A stretch of DNA of 8,043 nt. It comes from Flavobacteriaceae bacterium (GTDB taxonomy: Bacteria; Bacteroidota; Bacteroidia; Flavobacteriales; Flavobacteriaceae). Below the pieces are notes generated by a model. That model saw only the letters and a program-made list of their open reading frames with translations, was not told the origin of the DNA and searched no databases. The DNA lies in the NCBI GenBank assembly GCA_947443815.1, contig CANEXR010000118.1:1-8043 (forward strand), in the 5' to 3' direction. Of the stretch, positions 1 to 6,234 are shown one piece after another; position 1 is the stretch's first letter, and each line of letters opens with the position of its first letter. A program made the position numbers and the translations under genes.

Positions 1-1616
1 TTCTCAACATACGCACCTTGTCCTAATAATACCGTGAAATTATGATTTCCAAAATTATTAGAATAAGTTAATGTATTTTCAACATTCCAATTGAAGCTTT
101 TATTTTCACCAATACTATAATTATTTTTAAGTACGTTTGAAGTAGCACTTAGATAAAAAACAGGGGTAAATCCTTGACCTCCCCAGTAGGAAATTTTACC
201 TCCAAATGTTGTTCTAACTTTTAAATGACTGCTAATTGCAGCTTCCATATAAGCATTCCCAACAAAATCATCAGACCAACTATACCCTCCAAGTCTCGTT
301 TTTGTATACGCCAATGGATTAGTCATTTCCTGACCAACAACACTAGATATCCCATAAGGATTACCATAAGCATCCCGAATTACTGGGTTACTTGCATAAG
401 GAGAGCCGTTCGCTTTAACTGGATCTGTTTCAACTAAAGGAGTAATTGGATCTAGATTAATTGCAGAACTCAAAGGTCCACCAAATTCGCTATTAGTATT
501 TCCAATTCCTACCGTTTTTTGTCTAGTAAATCCAAGTGTTTGACCAAAAGTAAAAACCTTAGAAATTTTATGTGTCGAGTTTAAACGAAAATTCTTTTTG
601 TTATAATTAGAAATATCTGTAGCTACTATCCCTTCTTGATCTACAAGACCAAAAGATGCATAAAAATTTGAAACATCATTTCCTCCACTAATACTTAATT
701 CATGCGAATAGCGAGCTGCACTATTATTAAATATCGCTTTTTGCCAATCAGTTCCTGCGCCTAATGATGCCGGATTTGCATAAATTATACCACCTCCTGC
801 TGCAACTGATTTTTCGTTCATTATAGTAGCATATTGTGTAGCATTCAATAAATCCAATGATTTAGCTGAGGATGACATACCCGTAAAACCATTATAGGAC
901 ACTGTAATTTTTCCTGATTTTCCTTTTTTGGTTGTCACCAAAATAACTCCAGTAGCAGCACGAGTTCCATAAATAGCCGCAGAAGCTGCATCTTTAAGAA
1001 CCTCAATCGATTCGATATCCGATTGGTTTAAAAAACCAATTCCACCTGCATCAACGACAATTCCGTCAACTACCCATAGTGGATTGTTTCCTCCATCACC
1101 AAAAGTAGTAACACCACGAACTCTAATGGTAGAGCCTGAACCTGGTTGTCCTGAACTTGCAGCAATAGTTACACCAGAGACTCTTCCTTGTAAAGCTTGC
1201 TCGATACGTCCATTCGGAACTTTTTCAAGATCTTTCGCTTTTACACTCGAAATAGCACCTGTAACAACACTTTTCTTTTGTGTTCCGTATCCAACTACTA
1301 CAACTTCATTTAGATCCTGTGACTGAGTCTTAAATTTAACATTAATCTGGGTTCTTCCTTTTATAGGTTCTTGCACCGTATTATAGCCTACAAAACTAAT
1401 GGTCAAAGTACCATTTGAAGGAGCTTTAATTTCAAAAATTCCATCAAAGTCTGTACTAGTTGCTTTAGTGGTACCCTTGATTAAAATTGTTGCTCCAGGA
1501 ATAGATAATCCATTTTCGTCTAAGACTTTCCCCTTTACAGTGACATCTTGAGCCTGCCCGTAAACTGAAAATAAGAGAGACGAAAAACAAAAAATAAGTA
1601 ATTTTGTTAATTTCAT
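1..1616 (-). CDS. SusC/RagA-family TonB-linked outer-membrane transporter (partial; C-terminus beyond left window edge)
   Basis: Reading the minus strand from the ATG at 1614-1616 gives about 538 codons with no stop, running off the left edge, so roughly the first half of a ~1000-residue family protein is present. Residues 1-22 (MKLTKLLIFCFSSLLFSVYG, then QA) form a signal peptide. Residues ~25-100 are a carboxypeptidase-D regulatory-like beta-sandwich (KGKVLDENGLSIPGATILIKGT, then TDFDG and SFVGYN). Next come the SusC signature NEVVVVGYGTQKKSVVTGAI (~103-122) and the TonB plug, with LQGRVSGV, IRVRG and IEVLKDAASAAIYGTRAATG (~203-222). A barrel segment with SGGNDVSNFYASFGLVDQEG starts near residue 315. 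The family imports oligosaccharides or other large nutrients across the outer membrane with a SusD lipoprotein lid, powered by TonB/ExbBD. The substrate cannot be told from this part. It is divergent from the regulator at 1966, which suggests a glycan utilisation locus; susD would lie beyond position 1. No strong ribosome binding site is seen. The start is set by the signal peptide. Confidence 0.95.
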   Translation of the reverse strand, partial: MKLTKLLIFCFSSLLFSVYGQAQDVTVKGKVLDENGLSIPGATILIKGTTKATSTDFDGIFEIKAPSNGTLTISFVGYNTVQEPIKGRTQINVKFKTQSQDLNEVVVVGYGTQKKSVVTGAISSVKAKDLEKVPNGRIEQALQGRVSGVTIAASSGQPGSGSTIRVRGVTTFGDGGNNPLWVVDGIVVDAGGIGFLNQSDIESIEVLKDAASAAIYGTRAATGVILVTTKKGKSGKITVSYNGFTGMSSSAKSLDLLNATQYATIMNEKSVAAGGGIIYANPASLGAGTDWQKAIFNNSAARYSHELSISGGNDVSNFYASFGLVDQEGIVATDISNYNKKNFRLNSTHKISKVFTFGQTLGFTRQKTVGIGNTNSEFGGPLSSAINLDPITPLVETDPVKANGSPYASNPVIRDAYGNPYGISSVVGQEMTNPLAYTKTRLGGYSWSDDFVGNAYMEAAISSHLKVRTTFGGKISYWGGQGFTPVFYLSATSNVLKNNYSIGENKSFNWNVENTLTYSNNFGNHNFTVLLGQGAYVE

Positions 1617-1655
1617 TTTTCTAAAAATTTTGGTTAATTAATTAGTAATTTGAAA

Positions 1656-1663
1656 CAATATTA
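1656..1663 (-). promoter_or_regulatory. Possible Bacteroidota -7 element for the susC-like gene
   Basis: On the minus strand this reads TAATATTG, matching the Bacteroidota -7 consensus TAnnTTTG at five of six fixed positions. It would place transcription initiation about 30-35 nt before the ATG at 1616. No TTG is seen at the -33 position, so the promoter would be weak alone and would fit activator dependence, with the direct repeat at 1701-1748 just upstream. In such AT-rich DNA a chance match is quite possible. Confidence 0.25.
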
Positions 1664-1700
1664 AAGTTATTTTTTTGGTATCCGTATTTATAATTCCTTA

Positions 1701-1748
1701 CAAAAACACATCAAACTACATTTGTAAGCTAAACAAAAACCCATCAAA
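1701..1748. repeat. 15-bp direct repeat, 33-bp period: candidate regulator operator
   Basis: CAAAAACACATCAAA (1701-1715) and CAAAAACCCATCAAA (1734-1748) differ at a single base and have the same orientation. Their period is 33 bp, about three helical turns, so both would present the same face of the DNA. They sit 85-132 bp upstream of the susC-like start codon and about 40 bp beyond its possible -7 element, where an activator would be expected to bind. The natural candidate is the LuxR-type regulator encoded at 1966-4833. That the repeat exists is seen directly; its operator role is inference. Confidence 0.45.
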
Positions 1749-1851
1749 TAATTTTTAATAATCTCATTATCAATTGTATAAAAATTATTTTGTGTTATAA
1801 TTAATAAACAAAAAACAAAAAGAAACACTACATTTATTAAAAAACAATTAA

Positions 1852-1882
1852 TTTAGCTTATGAAACAGCTTTTGAAGCTAAA
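1852..1882. promoter_or_regulatory. 8-bp perfect inverted repeat upstream of the regulator gene
   Basis: TTTAGCTT (1852-1859) and AAGCTAAA (1875-1882) are perfect reverse complements separated by 15 nt, with centres 23 bp apart (about two helical turns). A third copy, AAGCTAAA, lies at 1726-1733 near the direct repeat. The element ends 83 bp before the regulator start codon. It could be an operator for autoregulation or a weak hairpin in a leader RNA. It has no following T-tract, so it is not a terminator. Confidence 0.35.
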
Positions 1883-1965
1883 AAAGCGTTCTGTACTACT
1901 CTTTCTTTAATTTACAAAAAGTATTTTCCACATATTAATCAAGCCATTACATTTAGATTTTAACT

Positions 1966-4833
1966 ATGAACTATATCAAACTAACCTTAGTTGTATTTTT
2001 ATCATTTGCGACTCCTTTATTAGGTCAAATCAAAAACATAGGTCTCCCTGAAATCAAAAATTATAAAAGAACAGATTACAAAGGAGGGACTCAAAACTGG
2101 AATATTGATCAAGATAAAAATGGTAATTTATATTTTGCTAACAATAACGGTCTTTTCCAATTTGATGGTTCCTCATGGCACAAATATGTTCTCCCAAATA
2201 ACTCATCCATTCGATGCTTGAAAATTGACCAATATGGACGCATATTTGTTGGTAGTTATAGTGAGTTTGGATATTTCAAAGCCAATTCAAAAGGAGTATT
2301 AAAGTATTTTTCCTTATCAAAGTTCACCAACTTACCAAAAATTAAAATAATTGATTTTGTATGGAAAATACATATCTATAATGAGGAAGTAATTTTTCAA
2401 TCTTTCGAAAGAGTTTACATTTTTAAAAACAACAAACTTAGCCAACTCAAAGCACCGACAAGATTTCAATTTTCATTTCTAGTGAAAAACCATCTTTATC
2501 TACAAGACATGAAAGCGGGTCTTTTAGAATACAAAAATCACAAACTCTATTCCCTAAAAGGAACAACTCTATTAAATGACACGGAAGTTTGGGGTATGTT
2601 TTCAATGCCAAAGGACCAATTACTTATAGCAACTTTAAGTAAAGGGCTTTATTTATATAACAATGGCAAAATGACGCCTTGGGAAACAGAAGCGAATAAC
2701 TTCATTAAAAAAAACAATTCTCTTGGAGGTGTTGCAGTTAACAATAAATTTATTGTCCTAAATTCCGTTTTGGATGGGATAATAATATGTGACACTAACG
2801 GCAAAATAATTCAGCATATCAACCATAAAAAAGGATTACAAAACAACACAGTTCTAACCTCTTTTATAGACAACAAAAATAATCTATGGCTTGGATTAGA
2901 TAATGGAATTACATTTATTAATGAAAATTCCCCTTTTACTTATTTTGGATTTAGTTACAATATAAGTACGGTTTATGCTTCGATTGTGCAAAAAGGGAAT
3001 CTTTATGTAGCAACAAATCAAGGTGTTTTTTACCACCCTTGGAACACCAATTTCAAAGAAGAAACTTTTGAGTTAGTCGAAGGTACAACTGGACAAGCTT
3101 GGAATGTTCAAGAAATTGACGGCCAATTAATCTGTGGCAATAATAACGGTGCCTTATTGATTAAAGACGGAAAAACGATTAAAAAATTAGACAACAAAGG
3201 CTATTTTGGTTTTAAGAAAATTCCAAAACATCCCAATTTGATAATTGGTTCTAACTATAATGGTTTTGCTCTATTCGAAAAAAAACCTAATGGCTGGCAA
3301 TTTAAAAACCAAATTGCTGGTTTTGACAAATCATCTAGTAGCTTTGAACTTGACAATACTAATTTATGGTTAAAAAAAGACGAGCTAATATATCAAATGG
3401 TGCTTTCGGATGATTTCAAAAGTTTTAAATCCATTAAAACATTTCAAAATTTATCCAATCCAACAAAAAAAATAGGAAGTATTCAGAGCATAAATAAAAC
3501 CGTTTACTTTCAAAACGACAATCATTTCTACAAGTATTCTCAAGAGGAAAACTTGTTTTTTGAAGACAAAAAAATGAGTCAGCTCTTTAAAAATATTCCA
3601 AAAACAAATTCTATTACAGAAGACTCATCAGGTAATATTTGGTACATTTTCAATGAATCAATAGGTGTTTTGATGAAAATGCCAAATGGAGATTACAAGA
3701 ATATTGTAGAGCCGTTTTCTAACTTAACTGGGGACTTAGTTAGTAATTACATGTCTATTAACACCATAAATGCCAACAATATTTTCATAGGACTGACAGA
3801 TGGACTGGCACATTATGATTCTAAACTCCTGTCTAATTCCATTAAAAAACCAATTGCCTACATTCAAAGTTTTGCATCGCCAAGTGACACTTTATTACTT
3901 GGAAATAGTCAAGATAAAATAAAAAAACAAACAATCCCTTATAAATCAAATCGAGTTAAATTTACTTTTTCATCTCCGAGTTACGAAAACCTAGAAAATC
4001 TAGAATATTCATATCAACTAGAAGGTTTTGATGACAAATGGAGTAATTGGTCTGGAATTGCTATGAAGGAATATACAAATTTAAGAGAAGGTGACTACAA
4101 AATGAAATTAAAAGTGCGCAATAACTACCGCATTCAATCTGATGAAACCGAATTTTCATTTAAAATTTCCCCTCCATGGTACAGACATTTTATGGCCTAT
4201 TTATTATACTTATTATTAATCATTGCAATTATTCATTTAATTCGCAACAGAATAAAATTAAAAATTCGAAAAAATAAATATTACGAAACCATTGAGCAGC
4301 GAAAACTTTATCTGGAAAAAGAGGCCAAAATTAAACAAGAACAATATGATTTAGAAAAAGAAATAGAGAAATTGAAAAATGACAAGCTCCAAATTAAAAT
4401 TTTAGCAAAAGATAAAGAACTAGTTACCAACTCCTTACAAGTTGTTAAAAAAAATAAAATTTTAAATGGTATTATTCATAAACTCAAAGATATCAACGCA
4501 GAATCTTTTGACGAATCAACTAAATTCCAGTTTAACAAACTAAATAAAAGTATTGTAAAAGAAGTTAACGCAGATAAAAGTTGGAAAGATTTAGAAAAAC
4601 ACATCAAGAATGTTCACTTTGATTTTCTAAAAAGATTAAAAGAAAAACACCCTACCATATCTCCACGTGAATTGGATTTATCGACTTATTTACTAATGAA
4701 CATGTCTACAAAAGAAATTGCTGAAATTATGAATATTTCAAATGGTGGTGTTGAATTAGCGCGCTATAGATTACGGAAAAAATTAGGCCTAAATAAAAAA
4801 GAAAATTTAATTGGGTTTTTAATGAGTATTTAA
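1966..4833 (+). CDS. Membrane-spanning one-component regulator: propeller sensor, triple-tyrosine domain, LuxR-type HTH
   Basis: 955 residues. Residues 1-20 (MNYIKLTLVVFLSFATPLLG) look like a signal peptide. Residues ~40-620 contain about nine recognisable propeller-type repeats of the form DxxGNLxxANNNGLxxFDG, for example at ~46-70, 303-322, 550-570 and 604-620. Residues ~660-735 are a triple-tyrosine (Y_Y_Y) domain with LEYSYQLEGFDDKWSNWS and a YTNLREGDYKMKLKVRN end. One TM helix (~741-760) follows, then a Lys/Glu-rich coiled coil (~770-835) and a C-terminal GerE/LuxR-type HTH (~897-955; ISPRELDL, STKEIAEIMNIS, ARYRLRKKLGL). The sensor resembles that of hybrid two-component glycan sensors, but there is no HATPase or receiver domain, so it is best read as a membrane-tethered transcription factor of the SusR-like kind. 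By inference it senses a periplasmic saccharide and controls the divergent susC-like gene. The start is set by the signal peptide; no ribosome binding site is evident. The gene appears intact. The ligand is unknown. Confidence 0.9.
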   Translation: MNYIKLTLVVFLSFATPLLGQIKNIGLPEIKNYKRTDYKGGTQNWNIDQDKNGNLYFANNNGLFQFDGSSWHKYVLPNNSSIRCLKIDQYGRIFVGSYSEFGYFKANSKGVLKYFSLSKFTNLPKIKIIDFVWKIHIYNEEVIFQSFERVYIFKNNKLSQLKAPTRFQFSFLVKNHLYLQDMKAGLLEYKNHKLYSLKGTTLLNDTEVWGMFSMPKDQLLIATLSKGLYLYNNGKMTPWETEANNFIKKNNSLGGVAVNNKFIVLNSVLDGIIICDTNGKIIQHINHKKGLQNNTVLTSFIDNKNNLWLGLDNGITFINENSPFTYFGFSYNISTVYASIVQKGNLYVATNQGVFYHPWNTNFKEETFELVEGTTGQAWNVQEIDGQLICGNNNGALLIKDGKTIKKLDNKGYFGFKKIPKHPNLIIGSNYNGFALFEKKPNGWQFKNQIAGFDKSSSSFELDNTNLWLKKDELIYQMVLSDDFKSFKSIKTFQNLSNPTKKIGSIQSINKTVYFQNDNHFYKYSQEENLFFEDKKMSQLFKNIPKTNSITEDSSGNIWYIFNESIGVLMKMPNGDYKNIVEPFSNLTGDLVSNYMSINTINANNIFIGLTDGLAHYDSKLLSNSIKKPIAYIQSFASPSDTLLLGNSQDKIKKQTIPYKSNRVKFTFSSPSYENLENLEYSYQLEGFDDKWSNWSGIAMKEYTNLREGDYKMKLKVRNNYRIQSDETEFSFKISPPWYRHFMAYLLYLLLIIAIIHLIRNRIKLKIRKNKYYETIEQRKLYLEKEAKIKQEQYDLEKEIEKLKNDKLQIKILAKDKELVTNSLQVVKKNKILNGIIHKLKDINAESFDESTKFQFNKLNKSIVKEVNADKSWKDLEKHIKNVHFDFLKRLKEKHPTISPRELDLSTYLLMNMSTKEIAEIMNISNGGVELARYRLRKKLGLNKKENLIGFLMSI

Positions 4834-4837
4834 ACAC

Positions 4838-4868
4838 AAAAAGCGCCGAAATAAAAATGGCGCTTTTT
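4838..4868. terminator. Rho-independent terminator between convergent genes (probably bidirectional)
   Basis: AAAAAGCGCC (4838-4847) pairs perfectly with GGCGCTTTTT (4859-4868), giving a 10-bp stem with an 11-nt loop. On the plus strand it is followed by AATTTTATTTTT, starting 4 nt after the regulator's stop codon. On the minus strand the T-run of the stem is followed by GTGTTTAA, and the stem begins 19 nt after the murF stop codon. It therefore probably serves both converging transcripts. Confidence 0.9.
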
Positions 4869-4887
4869 AATTTTATTTTTATATAAA

Positions 4888-6171
4888 TTATAAAAAATCT
4901 AAGGTTCGCTCCAAGGCCATTCCCCGCGATCCTTTTATCAAAATACTACTGTCACTTATTTTGTTTTGTTTCAAATAGTTTGAAAATACTTCGAAGTTTT
5001 CGTAAAAAAAGAAATTACTCTTAGTTATTTTAGCAGCGAAAAAAGCATTTCCTATAAAATAACAACTCCCATTTTCAACCTCCAAAAGAGAATCAACAAT
5101 TGCTTTATGTTCGTACTCACTTTCTGATCCCAATTCAAACATATCTCCAAGTATCATAGTCTTATTTGGACTTTCTAATTGAATAAAATTTTGAATTGCA
5201 ACCATCATACTACTTGGATTGGCATTGTAAGCATCTAAAATAATTTGATTAGTCCCTTTTGACAAAAGTTGCGATCTATTATTTTCAGGAATGTAACTTT
5301 CTAAAGCGTTTTTAACCTCTAAATCAGAGACTTCAAAATATTTACCAATAGTCAACGCAGCATTTATATTATTTGCGTTATAAAGCCCAATTAACTGTGT
5401 AGTTATAGTCTGATTTTGATATTCAACAACTACAAATGGATTTGCACAAACACTTGTAATATTTATATTAGCAATTTGTTTATCAATTCCGAATGAGAAT
5501 GCTTTTATATTTTTTGATTTCTCTATTTGAATTGGATCTTCTAGGTTTACAAAAGCAAGCTTGTCATTTTTAAAAAGGTATTCATACATTTCGCTTTTAC
5601 CAGCTATAACACCTTCTACGCCTCCAAAACCCTCCAAATGTGCTTTTCCGAAATTGGTGATATATCCATAATCCGGTTTTGCCAATTCACATAAAAATTC
5701 AATTTCTTTTTTATGATTTGCTCCCATTTCTACAATACCAATCTCCGTTTCAGAAGTAAAAGTGAGTAAGGTTAATGGAACACCAATATGGTTATTTAAA
5801 TTACCAATAGTCGCTTTAGTGTTGTATTTTTTGGCAAGCACTACTTGGATTAACTCCTTTGTAGTAGTCTTACCATTACTACCTGTAAGTGCAATTATGG
5901 GTAGTTTTAAAAAATTTCTATGAAATTTTGCCAATTCTTGTAATGCCAGTAAACTGTTTTCAACCAAAATAGTTCTTTGATCAATATAATAATCCTTATT
6001 GTCAATTATAACATAAGAGGCCCCTTTTTGTAATGCTTCATATACAAATGTATTAGCATCAAAATTTTCGCCTTTTATGGCTACAAACAAGGATTCAGGT
6101 TCTATTTTCCGAGTATCAATAGAAACTGATTTGCATTTTAGAAACAAACTATGAATCTGTAAAATATCCAT
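4888..6171 (-). CDS. murF: UDP-N-acetylmuramoyl-tripeptide--D-alanyl-D-alanine ligase MurF
   Basis: 427 residues, a normal length for MurF. It is the cytoplasmic ATP-dependent ligase that adds D-Ala-D-Ala to the UDP-MurNAc-tripeptide, completing the peptidoglycan pentapeptide precursor. Residues ~1-85 are the substrate-binding domain (SIDTRKIEPESLFVAIKGE). The central ATPase has the P-loop TGSNGKTTTKE (96-106, catalytic Lys101), EMGANHKKEI (148-157), NFGKAHLEGFG (173-183) and AGKSE with Lys192, the position carbamylated in Mur ligases. LYNANNINAA (263-272) corresponds to the family's G.HNv.NA motif; the usual His is Tyr264. The C-terminal domain has the MurF-diagnostic LDAYNANPSSM (312-322), LGDMFELG (341-348) and LIKGSRGMALE (411-421). 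The start matches the usual MurF N-terminus. It lies downstream of gldJ on the same strand, but a strong hairpin (6188-6217) intervenes, so it needs read-through or its own promoter; none is obvious. The cell-wall gene is presumably essential. Confidence 0.97.
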   Translation of the reverse strand: MDILQIHSLFLKCKSVSIDTRKIEPESLFVAIKGENFDANTFVYEALQKGASYVIIDNKDYYIDQRTILVENSLLALQELAKFHRNFLKLPIIALTGSNGKTTTKELIQVVLAKKYNTKATIGNLNNHIGVPLTLLTFTSETEIGIVEMGANHKKEIEFLCELAKPDYGYITNFGKAHLEGFGGVEGVIAGKSEMYEYLFKNDKLAFVNLEDPIQIEKSKNIKAFSFGIDKQIANINITSVCANPFVVVEYQNQTITTQLIGLYNANNINAALTIGKYFEVSDLEVKNALESYIPENNRSQLLSKGTNQIILDAYNANPSSMMVAIQNFIQLESPNKTMILGDMFELGSESEYEHKAIVDSLLEVENGSCYFIGNAFFAAKITKSNFFFYENFEVFSNYLKQNKISDSSILIKGSRGMALERTLDFL

Positions 6172-6187
6172 ACAAAATGAATTAAAA

Positions 6188-6217
6188 AATAAAAGCCCTA
6201 ATCAAAGGGCTTTTATT
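6188..6217 (-). terminator. Strong terminator hairpin after gldJ, immediately before murF
   Basis: On the minus strand AATAAAAGCCCT (6217-6206) pairs perfectly with AGGGCTTTTATT (6199-6188) around a 6-nt loop, a 12-bp stem followed by TTTTTAATT. It starts 17 nt after the gldJ stop codon and ends 16 nt before the murF ATG. It looks like an intrinsic terminator for gldJ. Because it lies between two co-oriented genes, it may set the fraction of gldJ transcripts that continue into murF. Confidence 0.88.
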
Positions 6218-6234
6218 ATAATTATATAAAAAAA

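Larger units (their letters stand above)
1617..1965. promoter_or_regulatory. Divergent intergenic control region between susC-like gene and its regulator
   Basis: This 349-bp, very AT-rich stretch separates two divergently transcribed genes and holds no credible ORF or RNA gene. It must contain the promoters of both. It carries a 15-bp direct repeat (1701-1715 and 1734-1748), three copies of AAGCTAAA or its complement (1726-1733, 1852-1859, 1875-1882) and a possible -7 element for the susC-like gene (1656-1663). No convincing TTG/TAnnTTTG promoter pair is visible for the regulator gene. The region is unusually long and repeat-rich compared with the other intergenic gaps in this window (54 and 63 bp), which fits a regulated locus. 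Confidence 0.7.

Noticed and set aside
225..437. 70-codon plus-strand reading frame
   Set aside because: It lies wholly antisense to the susC-like coding sequence, which reads without interruption here, and its translation has no recognisable features.
1084..1326. 80-codon plus-strand reading frame
   Set aside because: It is antisense to the conserved plug domain of the susC-like gene. Its Pro/Thr-rich translation is an artefact of the opposite strand.
1717..1724. Perfect TACATTTG (TAnnTTTG) on the plus strand
   Set aside because: No TTG is found at the right upstream distance, it is about 240 bp from the regulator start, and such 8-mers are frequent in AT-rich DNA. TACATTT also recurs at 1829 and 1948 with the same lack of a -33 partner.
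1852..1882. Inverted repeat as a transcription terminator
   Set aside because: The stem is only 8 bp with a 15-nt loop and AT-rich pairing, no T-run follows on either strand, and it is between divergent genes where no transcript should end.
1966..4833. Reading the regulator as a hybrid two-component sensor kinase
   Set aside because: The sensor half fits, but after the TM helix there is only a coiled coil and an HTH. No HATPase G-box motifs or receiver-domain aspartates are visible.
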